A DNA stretch of 64,000 nucleotides from Dryas octopetala (lineage: Eukaryota; Streptophyta; Magnoliopsida; Rosales; Rosaceae). The notes under the pieces were generated by a model that did no database searches, was not told where the DNA came from, and worked only from the letters and a program-made list of their open reading frames with translations. Location of the stretch: the NCBI GenBank assembly GCA_963921425.1, contig OY992835.1:10850001-10914000 (forward strand). The letters are read 5' to 3'. Within the stretch, counting starts at the first letter, position 1, and the number at the start of each line of letters is the position of its first letter. Shown here in pieces: positions 49,880 through 61,985 of this stretch. The position numbers were made by a program, and so were the translations under genes.

Positions 49880-50990
49880 TTTTTTATATGAATTTGTATT
49901 TGTTTTACAGCAGCAGATACTAATGACATTAAAATTTAACTATTATGATGAATATGATTGACGAGCAATTAATCCCCAAAATATAACCCCAAAAAAAAAA
50001 AAAAGGAAATCCACATAACCCAGATTTCAATATAAAGAAGTAGAATAAGAAAAAAAAAAAATTGTAACACTACATGATATGTAATTGCAGAATTATCTGA
50101 ATCCCATTCTTAGCGACCTGGACTTGGAGTTGGAGCTGGTGGCTTGAATGGTATTAACCTCCTGATCAATTGCTTTTCTTTTCCTAGAATTTGATGCAGA
50201 GGAAGGGATGAACTGAATTGCTGATTGAAGTGAATTGTTGTTGTATTTGTAGAGGTTGGTTACATCAGCAAGAGGCTTCCTCCTCAACCTTATAAGCTTA
50301 CATTTCTTGGCAGACGACCCATTTTCAGTAACTGGGTTGCTCAGATTTGCCTGCTTTGCAGAGAATGGAGAGATGTTCTCTTTGTTGTTGTGGTCACAGA
50401 AAGCAATGGCCATGGCCTCCACTATTGATAACAAAGTGTTTGAGAGTTGAGAGTTGAGAGTTGAGAGAGGGTGAGAAAGTTGGTGTTAGTTTGTGAAGGA
50501 TGGTTGGGTTGGAGTTGAAGCTGAAGGAGTGAGCTATTTGTAATGTTGGTTTGTGCCATGGCTCCCAATTCTATTTGGGAATTGGAGGGATGTTTGAATC
50601 TTTCTTCTTTGCTTTTGTTTTTTCTCTGTTTTTTTCAGAGGGTTAAATGTTGAGCTTTTGAATTTTAGTTTCAAGGAGGGAGGGAGGGAGTTGAAAATTG
50701 AATTTCATTTATTTTGATAAATAAAATGTCGGCTATATTGCTCTCATTAATTAATTAAAAAATTAATTAGAATTGTGGTCATGACGTCATGTGGCGTAGG
50801 GATTAGGAAGGGAGGGGCAAGAGTGAGATTTTAAAATTTTGGAGGTGGCAAATGCCAAAATGCCGACGATACAAAAAATGTTAAAAAGTTTGTGAATTGA
50901 ATTCCCGGGTCTTCTTTAGTCTGAGCCAAATGTCAAGACTCAAATGAAAAATGATACACAAGTAGTAGAAAACTTTGGGTTTGGCGGGGA
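49880..50990. repeat. Tandem segmental duplication, unit 1
   Basis: This unit is collinear with 51530-52640. Shared landmarks are the 3' flank GCAGATACTAATGACATT, the coding region, the leader GTTTGAGAGTTGAGAG, the promoter-side ATTGGAGGGATGTTTGAATC and the far flank AAACTTTGGGTTTGG. It carries the first KEN/D-box gene. Confidence 0.85.
50093..50434 (-). CDS. Small KEN-box and D-box protein, copy 1 (113 aa)
   Basis: A single-exon frame. Residues 15-23 read HNNKENISP (KEN box at 18-20) and residues 52-60 read RKPLADVTN, a perfect RxxLxxxxN destruction box. A basic SRKRKAID motif (possible nuclear signal) and the conserved C-terminus KSRSLRMGFR follow. Both degrons suggest turnover by, or inhibition of, the anaphase-promoting complex in the cell cycle; that is inferred from motifs only, and I do not recognise the family name. 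The copy-2 start codon is GTG here, so translation must use the ATG at 50434 or the one at 50413. The whole unit is duplicated 1.6 kb away. Confidence 0.75.
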   Translation of the reverse strand: MLSIVEAMAIAFCDHNNKENISPFSAKQANLSNPVTENGSSAKKCKLIRLRRKPLADVTNLYKYNNNSLQSAIQFIPSSASNSRKRKAIDQEVNTIQATSSNSKSRSLRMGFR

Positions 50991-51529
50991 GTGGAAGGAG
51001 TCAAATATTTCCTTTAATATTTTGTGGTTCCATTTTTTTGTTATTTACTGAGACAGTTAGCAATTAATAGAGACGACATCGTTTAATCAAATTGAGATTT
51101 CCCTTTTGATATTTTGCTCTTTTTTTTTTTTTGGCTAAAATTTGCATTTTGGTTTTTTACAGCCAGTAAAACTGTTAAACTGCTTGATTGATTTTCATCA
51201 CGAATTAGTACTAGCATTTTAGTTGTATTAGATTAATGACTACTTGACTAGTATCTTAATCCAAGAAAAATGGGATCTGTCATTTTTTTCAGAGTTTCAG
51301 TGTTGTTTAATTATGTGCTCTTACCAAGTATAATGCAGAGAGGTCAAAATATAACAACCAAACACAAGAATGAATACAAATTCAGTTAGCATGCTAAATG
51401 AAAACTAATTACACCATTTGTGTCCTTCAAGGAAAAATAAAAAAGTACAGTATTTGGACCAACCAAATAGGATATTAGGAGCCATGGTCTAATAGAAGAA
51501 AAAAAGTAGAATTATATTTTTTTTTTGTT

Positions 51530-52640
51530 TAATATGAATTTATATTTGTTTTACAACAGCAGATACTAATGACATTGAAATTGAACTATTATGATGAATA
51601 TGATTGATGAGAAATCAACCCAAAAGAAGTGAAAAGAAAAGCTTCCTAAAAAGCCACATAACCCACATGTCAATATGAAGAAAGTAATTGCAAAATTATC
51701 TGAAGCCCATCCTTAGAGACCTGGACTTGGAGTTGGAGGAGCTGGTGACTTGAATGGTATTAACCTCCTGATGGTCAATTGCTTTTCTTTTCCTAGAATT
51801 TGATGGTGCAGAAAAAACAGAAACAGAGGAAGGGAACTGAATCTGAATCTGAATTGGTTGAAGTGAATTGTTGTAGACATTGGTTATATCAGCAAGAGGC
51901 TTCCTAATCCTCAACCTTATATTCTTATTGGATTTCTTGGAAGATGACCCATTTTCATGAACTGGGTTGTGGCTCAGCTTTGCCCTTGCAGACAATGGAG
52001 GAGGGATATTCTCTTTGTTGTTGTGGACCTGGTCACAGCAAGAGCAAGCAATGGCCGTGGCCTCCATTAGTAAGAAGAAAGGGGTATGTTTGAGAGTTGA
52101 GAGAGGATGAGGAAGTCGGTGTTAATTTGTGATGGAGAGTTGGATTGGTGTTGGAGTTGAACCAAGGAGGGAGGTATTTGTAGTGTTGGTTTGTGCCATG
52201 GCCTTTTAATTCTATTTTGGAATTGGAGGGATGTTTGAATCTTTCGTCTTTGCTTTTGTTTTTGCGTTTGTTGTTTTAAAAAAGGTTGAATGGTGGGTTT
52301 TTGAATTTTAGTTTCAAGGAGGGAGGGAGTTGAAAATTTGACTTCGATTAATTTCATGGGTTCATGTTGTAATGTATTGCTTTGCTCTCATTAATTAATT
52401 AATTAATTAATTAGAATTGTGGTCAATGGTCATGTGTCATAGGGATTAGGGAGGGAGGGGCAGAGTGGGATTTTGTAATTTCAAGGTGGCAAATCCCAAA
52501 ATGTGAGAGCCAAATGCCAACAACACAAAATGTTAGAAAGTTTGTGAATTGGATTCCCGGGTCTTCGCTCTTCAGTTTGAAGGTGAAGTGAATGATACAA
52601 AAGTAGAAAACTTTGGGTTTGGGCGGGGAGTGAGAATTCC
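51530..52640. repeat. Tandem segmental duplication, unit 2
   Basis: Second copy of the 49880-50990 unit, same orientation, about 1.64 kb apart. The far end adjoins the ATTCCAAA minisatellite. Confidence 0.85.
51696..52067 (-). CDS. Small KEN-box and D-box protein, copy 2 (123 aa)
   Basis: Paralogue of the 50093-50434 gene. It starts MEATAIACSCCDQVHNNKEN; the KEN box is at 18-20 (KENIPP), and RKPLADITN at 55-63 forms an RxxLxxxxN D-box. SRKRKAIDHQEVNTIQVTSS and the C-terminus KSRSLRMGFR are conserved with copy 1, while the linker after the D-box differs in length by in-frame indels. In-frame divergence with both degrons kept suggests selection on both copies. Probable small nuclear cell-cycle-linked protein; function unproven. 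Confidence 0.75.
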   Translation of the reverse strand: MEATAIACSCCDQVHNNKENIPPPLSARAKLSHNPVHENGSSSKKSNKNIRLRIRKPLADITNVYNNSLQPIQIQIQFPSSVSVFSAPSNSRKRKAIDHQEVNTIQVTSSSNSKSRSLRMGFR

Positions 52641-52808
52641 AAAATTCCAAAATTCCAAAATTCCAAATTCCAAAATTCCAAAATTCCAAAATTCCAAAAT
52701 TCCAAAATTCCAAAATTCCAAAATTCCAAAATTCCAAAATTCCAAAATTCCAAAATTCCAAAATTCCAAAATTCCAAAATTCCAAATTCCAAATTCCAAA
52801 ATTCCAAA
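52635..52808 (+). repeat. (ATTCCAAA)n minisatellite
   Basis: About 20 units of 8-9 bp (AATTCCAAA/ATTCCAAA). All three minus frames stay open across it (ILEFWNFG-type repeats), an artefact of the repeat rather than evidence of a gene. Confidence 0.95.
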
Positions 52809-52861
52809 CTTTGGCTTTGGGTTTGAAGGTGAAGGAGCCAAATTCGAAAATTCCAAAAACA

Positions 52862-54515
52862 AATTAATTAATGTGAGAGTGTGAGACCCAAATTAAATCT
52901 GGATTTGGATTTCTCTCATGTTTGTAAATGGCGTCATCATCAACTATGATCATGCTCATGCGACCAATAAAGCTAGGAGCCTAGGACATTATTTACCCAA
53001 AAAAAAACTTAATTATCTATTAATTTCTGACAATATTCAAAAACTTTCATGTAGCTTTTTTATTTAATTTTTTTTGGTGTGCACTGCAACAGATGTAGTG
53101 ACACTATAATGTGTTGTTTTTTGGGATTATCAGAGGTTATTTGGGTGTATAAATATGTTTTAATATGGTATAGGAAATTTATGACTTTAGATTTTAAGAT
53201 TTATAGTTTTTATTAGGGATACTAGGTGTCATTGCAATGCAAAAGTGTAGTGACAATAATATATCACTAAGCAAAAAACTATATGTTGTTTGAGCGATCA
53301 AATAACGTGTTTGAAATATTGTTGTTAAAGTTTTAACATATTCTACATGTGAATTTATGAATAAAATCAAAATGTGTCAGTCCCTCAGCAATAAATCCTC
53401 AAAAAAAAAAAAAAAGGATAAAGAGGCAAAAATTAATATATTAGATTGTAAACGATAAATGTAGGGATTGACTAGATTGGTTCCATTTTTGCTTAAAACT
53501 ACAAAATGAACCGGTCTATTCCGTTTGAATATTTCCCAAACCAAAACCAACCAAATCAAAATCTTAAAGATTAGGTGGTGAGGGTAGGTGAGATAAGGGT
53601 TATAATTAGACTAGGTTAAGATTCGATTCCCTCCAATGTAACAAAAAAAAAACAACCAAATAAAAAATCATCAACAATTCTAAACTTAACTTTTCATTTC
53701 AGGCTACTTGGACTGCTTATCTGCGTTTCATTTGAGTAGTAGTTCACTGGGAATATAGTGTAGATTGCATGTTTGTTTAGTTAACAAGATCAAAGACCAT
53801 GGTGATGCTACATAATACATTAATACATATCCAAAGAAAAGAGGCAAGAGGAGAGAGAGATGGGGGAAGATGGAGAGTTGGAGTCTTGGAGAGGCACGAC
53901 TGGAGAGAGAGTTGTTTTAAAGACAGGCGAGACTTTCTTTTTAAGGACACGAGTCTAGTTTGTTTGACTCAATAATTAATGATAGCTCTTGGATTTCATC
54001 AAAAATTTGTTAAACATGTACATCCACTCAGCATATGAGGCACAAAGTCAGTGAGTGCCTAACCATACATCCACTAATTTGAGTGCCTAACCATATATAT
54101 ACAAGCATCTTGGCACAAACCAATTGATAAAAGTTCCATCTTGCAAAATAAAAATCAAAAACTTTGCTTTTAGCTTACAAAAGATCTAATCACAATCTGG
54201 TATGATGGTATCCCTCTCGGCAACCACCAATTTTTTTTTTTTTTTTTCTTAATAAAAAACAAACCTACGGTGTAAATGAGATATTAAACAACATTGGCAA
54301 CAACAATGAACATATGGCATTTGAGATCTATTTGGCCTTTTGATCGTGCAAATCTCAAGCTTGCCATTTGAGGAGAATGAAAGTGATTATCAACATAGAT
54401 TTCATGTACTTGAGAATATTCATGTTTAATAGTTCATATGTTTTAAGACCAAAGGCATACATTTAGTTTAACATACGATCAAGATATGAAACTTCTGAGC
54501 AATAAGCTATCAACG
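52862..54515. other. Intergenic; one SINE-like block
   Basis: No gene. The block 53572-53650 (GAGGGTAGGTGAGATAAGGG, then AAGATTCGATTCCCTCC and an A-run) looks like a tRNA-derived SINE tail region; related sequence lies at about 30412. The rest is AT-rich. Confidence 0.35.
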
Positions 54516-57500
54516 TTATTCACCACTTCCATATAAACGGGTCCATTCCTTTGCTGCACGATTCGAAGGAAAATGAATCAGTACAAGTAACAAATGTATT
54601 CTGTAAATTCATGCTAAAGATTTGGAATTAATAGTCAAAAAATCAAGTAAAATGATCAATGGATGAAATGAAGAAAAATTTGAAGCTCTGTACAAAGTGA
54701 CAGGTTATCGTCTTTTTTCTTTATCTTTATTTTCATTCCTTGGCCAAGAAAGGCCAACTACCTCAACAAGCCTCTGCTGCTGTCAGCCATCAAGTTTTTA
54801 AACTTATTTAAACTTACACGGCTAATACCTGAATATAAACCAACTAGAGTAGTGGAATTAAATTGATAATACCTGTCTCAACAGCTTCTGCTTCATTTGT
54901 CTTCCAGTGCTTCGCAATGTTCTCGGAAAGTGGATCATCAGGGTTTGGAGCACTCAGAAGTGCTTGGATGCTGATCCAGTGAAACATAGTAAATTGTGTT
55001 AGTAGTCTATTATATATCATGGCACAGGAACCTAACAATATAGTGATGACATATTTTAATTTATTATGCCAAAATTAAGTGCAGTGACATCCCATTTAAG
55101 AAGAGAGTTGAGATTTGAATATTGATGCTCCTAACATAATGGTGAGCAGACTTTCCATTTTCTTTTCCAGATCAAGATAAACTACTATTTTAACATGCAA
55201 TAATATTGCACTCTATTGTAGGGACACAAAATGTCACCTCAGCAATACTGTTCGGATTTGGAGGGCTGGACTCCATTTGTCTTTCAGAATATCAAGGCAT
55301 ATCCTCCCAAGCTGCCAAAAGAAAATCTTTCCTACTAAGAAACATCATAATTGAAACAAAGAAAAGGGGTGATAGGAAAAAGCTACTTGCCTTATCAATG
55401 TTAGGATGATATATTTTGGTCAGGAAACGGACCTGTTAATGGGAAAACAATAGAGGACAAGAGATTGTTCAGCATTTGACATTATCTAAAGACCACAAAA
55501 CCTATGATGAGATGCAATAATGTTAAGAAAGAAATATCTTTAGGAATCAAAACCAACTTCCACTTCAAAAAAATTTCAATACAACTAAGGGGAAGCCTAT
55601 TGGCCAAAATCATGAAATCAGCACCTGAAGATTAGAAAATATGTACAATAACAGTTTCAGTCAAGTTATGTGACCACAATACACTATTATTAATAAAAAA
55701 GGGTGGGATTAATTTGTTAATGAGTTCCATAATCAATATCCAGTAAATACCAAATTGCAGAAAGTAACTTCTCATTGTGGGAACAATAAAAAATCAATCG
55801 CATAATCACAGTAAGACTAATCGACTGGCCGAATCCTTCAACATATCCCCAAGATATCCTAGATTCACACTACTGAATACACTAGAACTTGAACACTTAA
55901 GTCCTTCGTAGTAATTTTGCATGAATCCATCCCCCCAGGAGAGGGGGCTACATGCACGAGTCAATTTGGCACCTGGAAAAGTTCTCCTAAACATCAGAAT
56001 AGAGAAGCATACATATATAATCCTTGCTGACAATACAGTAGGTATTTTTGGTCAAAAAAACTCTACAGTCTACAAAATGGCCTCCTTTTCCAGAAAGCAA
56101 ATTTGATATTGGAACTCTATTCTTCTCATGAGAAGTATTTTCATCGATAATATTGCTAACCAATATCATAAAAAAGCCTGCTTATTTGTGACTTTCATTT
56201 TCAATGCTTCATCAAGAATAACTTCATAGAATAAAAGGCCACACCTGCTTTCCCGATGAATTAATATGGTCATGGAAGTATGGAACAGGCATCAGCACGC
56301 ATGCACACATCCAAACACACACACACACAATCAATAGGAACCCCATGACTTAAACTTTCAAATCAACCACACGAAAGCTGTAGTATACTATAGTGAGCAT
56401 CTACCAGAAGATAAGTACGAACATATGACATTAATATACGCCTTAAGTACATATTTACCTTGGGAGGTGCCATTGGATATTCTTCGGGCAAAAACAATTC
56501 CAACTTGAAAACCCCACCTAAGTAGAAATCAACAAATAATTGCATATGACATGGCATACCAACATGAGGTGAAGATAAATAAACAAATTTATCATTTAAG
56601 AAACAAAGTGATACCAAACCCTTCACAAAATAGCACAACAGCAGGTAACTTTCTATTTAAATGGTTATGTTTGAGTGCAGATACAGTAACATGTAACCCA
56701 AAGTTACCCACCTAGCAATTATAATATTTGATCTCAGAAACATTGGTGGCATAGGAATGGCCAATGCAATTGTAAAGGAATAGCTATAAAAAACTAATCT
56801 TCAGCTAGTGTATAAGTCCAAATCTCACCTGTATAACCAATAAAAGTTTTGAACCAAAAGAAGAAAGGCATATTCTCTTCCCAATAGAATCCATTGGCAC
56901 GCAAGCCATTATTTAAAAACAATCCCTTAAACCCTTAAATTTTTTTTAATAAAAAAAAATGAGAAGGAAAAGGAAGGAAAAAGAAGAGGGAAAGACTAGC
57001 CCTATCATCCTTGTGACATAGCCACACAATTTCTCTGTGTTATTCCAAAAGAAAAATGTTATCCCAAATCTAATGATCCATAGAAAACTTTTGCATGGAA
57101 TCATGAGCTTGTTAGGTTGTTACTTGTTAGTCTTGTGACAATCACTCACATTAGTCATGTGATGATCACCCACAGAAATAGAAACAATACTATTAAAATT
57201 TTATCTTATGCAGATATTCCAAGTTCTAAAGTATGAATGAATTATTCAGAAATACATCAGAAGACAAGATTTATAGCATATTTTCAGTTTTCACCACAAT
57301 GGAGAATAAAGTAAAAGGCGAAGATTAAGGGGAAACAAATCCTTCAACAAAAGAACTAAATTAGAGAAACAATGTGTGTCTAATCACCTTCATAAGGAGA
57401 TTGAGCTGGACCAAGAATCATAACATTAAAATATCGCATGTTCTCTTCTGAAGGAGAAGCACTAATTCCCGGAGCTGCAAAACAAGATCTTAGTTTCATG

Positions 57501-58471
57501 AGAAGTCATTACATCAACTTTGAAATTTCAACAGCTACCAGAACAGGTTTTTGAAGTTCAAGCTAAATTAACATTATCCTATCATTTCTAGGCTCGTCAA
57601 CATATAGATGAGGCCTGGTACCACAGAGAGAGTAAGAAAAAAAAGTTTATTCATAGTGCGGTAATGATACAGTTTATGTAGTGTACCTAAAGTTAGGCAA
57701 CAGTAAGCAATAAAAAGCGTGTTGTCATGCTACGCTCTCAAAAGGGATTACTAGTAGCCATGAGAGCACCAACACATTTTGACGATCAAAAATGCATATC
57801 TGAAATATAACTCAGTGCGCTCACACAGTAAGATGCCTAAGGAAGCCTTTGAAAAAGAGCATTGCACATGGTATTCCCGTAAATTCTTTTGGAAAGCAGG
57901 ATGCAAAGTTACCATGTGTCTGTAATTCATAAAAGCAACTGTATCTTTGGGTATGGCCTAAAACTTGGTAAAAAATGCAGAGAGAAGCATGACCCATAAC
58001 TTGAAATAGGAGTAATTAATTAATTCACTTGCCAAACAGAGTCCAGGAGATTCTCCTAACAAAAGCACTTTTTCGTGCTTAACAGTAAAGCTAAAATGGA
58101 ATTTTGATGTCTTTCCCTGTAAAAAGCACTAAAATCTACTTTCCAAGGGCCCAAGCACCCTAGACTATTCCATAATTACAACAATTAAGTCTCAACCTAG
58201 AAACTGCTCAACTATTCCTCAATTAATTACCATAATTTAAGTTCAAACCACAATTTCGCGTATATATAATGAACGAGAGCGAGAGATAGAAAGAGAGAGA
58301 CCTGGTTCGCTAAGAAGCCTCTGCGTCTCCTATTGAATCACACACAAGCAAGCACATAAACGCAAAATCAGAAGCAGAAAATGAAAAATAAATAAGAATT
58401 ATAGAATAGAGAGATCGGAGGGTATGGAGGTGAACCTTGATAATTCTTCGAGGGAGATTGCTGTTCGCCAT
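54516..58471 (-). CDS. Ubiquitin-conjugating enzyme E2, UBC13 type (UBC35/UBC36)
   Basis: UBC13 enzymes pair with a UEV partner (MMZ/UEV1) to build Lys63-linked ubiquitin chains in DNA-damage tolerance, iron response and immunity. Eight exons on the minus strand: 58471-58436, 58329-58302, 57474-57388, 56517-56459, 55432-55391, 55311-55238, 54970-54873 and 54553-54516. They give exactly 153 residues, the family length. The sequence starts [32 protein letters not shown] contains the HPN motif and the catalytic Cys (residue 89); [20 protein letters not shown] follows, and the end is YGSGE. The intron after exon 5 begins GC (GC-AG) rather than GT; the others are GT-AG. No lesion seen. Confidence 0.97.
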
Positions 58472-58556
58472 GAAGTCTCTCTTCTTCGCTTGGAAGATTC
58501 CAGAAGACTCAGAACTCAGAAGCTTAAAGCCAAGAAAGGAAGGGAACGAAGGGGAA

Positions 58557-58579
58557 TCTCTCTCTCTCTCTCTCTCTCT
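58557..58579 (+). repeat. (TC)n run in the UBC13 5' leader region
   Basis: A short TC dinucleotide run about 85-110 bp upstream of the UBC13 ATG; on the coding strand it is a GA run, common in plant 5' UTRs. Confidence 0.85.
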
Positions 58580-59903
58580 GTGCTGTTCTGGTGGTGGTGG
58601 TGGTTTTCAACTTCAGAGTCTTTGAATTTACAAGTGGCCTCCGCAATTGTTATTTATTTGTTTTCTTCCCATTATGACTTTTGACTTTATGTAGCTTTTT
58701 TGGGTCACCGACCAATGAAGTTGCTTGATTTGCTTTGCCTTTTTAACGTTTTGCAGTTGCGTGACAGAAATTATTTTGTATAATCACAGTGGCATGATTA
58801 CCATCACATTACCTGGTGTAAGAAATCAACGCGTTATATAATATAGGTTGATGTGTCATCTACGATCTACCTATATTATAATATATATTATAGTTATATC
58901 ACGATCATAATATTAGAGTTATATACAATAATTTTTTTGTAACGCACTAATGTGTTTATAAAAATTTTGATAAAATTTTTATATCAATTATTATTTATTA
59001 TGTATTTTTTATATAATTAGGATATTCAAATTTGGAACATCTCCAAAATTGGTAAGTGAAATACAATTAAGACTGATAGCTAGTTGAGTAGTTGCCGTAT
59101 CAAATTTATTATGTTAACGTGGTTAGGTTTATAAAGAATCAAGAAATTTTCAATTGATTTTAATAAATAGTTTTTCACTTTTTCCTAGTTGAAAACACAA
59201 CATCCAAATTGAAAATTACTAAAAATTTATCAAATTATGAGCACCAACAAGCACTCATTGTACTTTTAATTGTTAGATTTAATACAAATTTTAGCATTTA
59301 AAATTCAATTCAATAGTGATTATACATTGTTCCTTGACGGTTATCGAAAGTTGTATTATGGTGGGTAGACGCCCGTAGAACTACAAATAATAACTTGGGA
59401 AGAAATTCTGTTTTTAAGACATTGCAATATGCAAACCCCTATTGAAGGTTCAAGATAGTATAATTAAATTTTATCTTCTGTATTTTATAATGTGTACATA
59501 TATTATTGTTATTTTGTTATTCTTTAAATTTTTTAAATAAAATTCATATTTACTGATTTTAATAATCCAACAATATGAAGCTTATGTTAAGAGAGGCAAT
59601 GACAATGGTTTAGTTATATTTGTTATGATTCATCAAAGCAACTCATGCACTAGCTCACTAACTCATAGATCAAGAATATACCCTCTACTTGGCCTCTAGT
59701 AGCTCGATCAGGTCCACCACTCAATCATATAGAGACTAAGCTTATTACAATCTTCACAGATTGAGCAGAAGTAACAAGCCAAATTGAGATCATCTGTTAA
59801 TTAAGCAAACATTCCACTCAGCAAGACAAGACAATACTCAAAATATATATCATGTAGCTAACAATTAAACTAAAATCTAGAAGCCTAGGTCCTCATCATA
59901 GAG
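58580..59903. other. Intergenic, no gene recognised
   Basis: AT-rich. At 58790-58950 there are motifs similar to one arm of the 46855-47090 element. No coding region supported. Confidence 0.4.
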
Positions 59904-61266
59904 ATGGAGTTTCCTGCATGCACTAGTTTCTTTGCTTTTGATATCAGTTTCATGGACAACTTGTAATGCAATCAGTAGTGAAAGTTTCAGGCAGTGCATG
60001 ACAACTCAATTCAGTTCCTAGACCACAACTTCTGAAATTATTCATGCCTCAAACTCATCTTTATATTCGTCTCTCTTGTAATCTTAGCAGCAAAATTGGA
60101 CATCAAAACCTGTTTTCATTGTTACACTTTTCAATGAGCAGAAATCATGGCTTACAAATTAGGGTCAGGAATGGAGGACATGACTATGAAGGCCTATCTT
60201 ACCTTTGTAAAACCCCATTCATTATCATTGACCTCATCAACCTTCATAGCATTGCCAAGAAAAGTGGAATCCATGGATTTCCAGCAGGGGTATGTCCGTC
60301 CTATAATGTAAGGGTTGGTGGGCACTTGAGTGGAGGTGGGTTTGGTACCTTAGTGAGGAAGTATGGCCTAGCAGCTGACAATGTCTTAGATGTTTACCTA
60401 ATTGATGGTAATGGAAGAGTCATTGACAGAGAAACAATGGGTGAATATGTGTTTTGGGCCATTTCGAGGAGGCGGTGGAGTAAGCTTTGGGGTCATACTG
60501 TCATGCAAAATCAAATTGGTTTTGGTTCCAGAAATTGTGACTGGTTTTTACAGTTTCCAATAACATTGGAACAAGGTGCTAGCAACCTTGTTCACAGGTG
60601 GCAATACATTGCAGACGAGCTACATGAAGATATTTTGTTTAGAGTCATCATTCAAAATGTGGGCAATGGGAATCAAAAAACAAAGTAATCCCATTAATGA
60701 ATTAAGAGCTTTGCAAAGCTGCTATTGCAGGCAAAATACTGCATTGAAATGAGTTGGATCCAATCTGTCCTTAGAGGTCTTACTGGTGAGGAACCCGGAT
60801 CTCTACACGAGCTATTTCAAGGCAAAATCTGACTTTGTGAAGCAACCCATACCAGAAGGTGGACTAGAAGGGATTTGGGAAAGGTATCTGGAAGAAGAAA
60901 TAGTGCTTATGATCATGGAACCTTAGGGTGGAAGGATGAGTGAGATTTCAGAATCTATAATTCTTTTTCCCCATAGAAAAGGTAATTTGTAGAACATACA
61001 GGACCTACTAGTCAAGTGAAAAGTAAGTGGGGTTAATGGAGCCTTATCTTTCTACTTCTCCAAGAGCTGCCTATATCAACTATAGGGAGATTGATTTGGG
61101 GGCCAACAAGCAAGACAACACAAGCTACTTAGAAGCAAGTGCTATGGTTACAAAGTACTTCAAGAGACTTGCACAAGTGAAGAACAAGGTTGATCCTGAC
61201 AACTTCTTCAGAAATGAAGAGAGTATTCCACCTCTTCCTGCATTGTTTAGCATCACAGAAGTTTAG
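59904..61266 (+). pseudogene. Berberine-bridge-enzyme-like (FAD-linked oxidase) pseudogene
   Basis: BBE-like enzymes are secreted flavoproteins that oxidise alcohols or sugars. Remnants occur in family order: a signal peptide (VSLLLISVSWTTCNAISSES), PVFIVTPFNE-like sequence, [17 protein letters not shown] (FAD-linking His), [43 protein letters not shown], then [49 protein letters not shown] and the C-terminus VDPDNFFRNEESIPPL. Frameshifts occur repeatedly (for example at the GGGG-SFG motif near 60470, and near 60670). The region between the INL and AKKSG blocks, which carries the second flavin-attachment Cys in relatives, is deleted, and stops fall at about 60686 and 60927. It cannot make a working enzyme. 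Confidence 0.9.
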
Positions 61267-61985
61267 ACCAAAACTTCCTTCTAGTTTGGTTTCTCTGAGG
61301 AAATTAAGAGCTTTTTTCCATGTGCAGCTAGTAAGCCTAACAAAGCAACACCTCTCATCATAGTTTGCAGCTGAATTATAGACTTGCAGTTGGAAAGAGA
61401 GAAATACATGAAAGAATAATAAAGTACAAGGCTTGCTGTTTTAGCTTCCCATAAACTCCATCCCTAAGTAACTAAGATTTGGGATTTATTTTCTTTCTTT
61501 CTGTTTTTAGTTTAGGCTAACATTTACACATGAGATTAACCTTTTTGGCATATTTTAGACAGGCAATATTAGATGTTATGCTAACATTACAACTGTTGAT
61601 TTTGAATGAAGTGAAGATTGATTGTTATAATGCTGTCAAATTTAACTGACTTCAGAATTTGCAAGCAAATGTGAGAAATGCATTCTAAGAACTTGCCATT
61701 TTGTAGCACTTAGAGCACCTACTGACCAATGTGGCCTTGCATGCACAAGATCGCATGGTTATAGAAGTGGGCAATCACAACACATTTGTGTTGCCTAACA
61801 TAAGTAAGGAAGGTTAATATGCATTATATGCGTGCATGCCATATTTCAATCTTGGTAACAAAAAGAAGACAAAACCATTTTACTTCCACCATTAAATCAG
61901 TATAAATGTATTTATCAAATTTGTAATATAGAACATTTTTTTTATTTTTTCCTCATACGAGTAAAAAAAGCTCAAATAAATCGCA
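61267..61985. other. Intergenic between convergent genes
   Basis: Holds the 3' side of the BBE-like pseudogene and the 3' UTR of the minus-strand gene. Nothing else seen. Confidence 0.4.

Noticed and set aside
52423..52884. Several overlapping long open frames rich in ILEFWNFG or SKIPKFQN repeats
   Set aside because: They are translations of the ATTCCAAA minisatellite, open in many frames because of the repeat.
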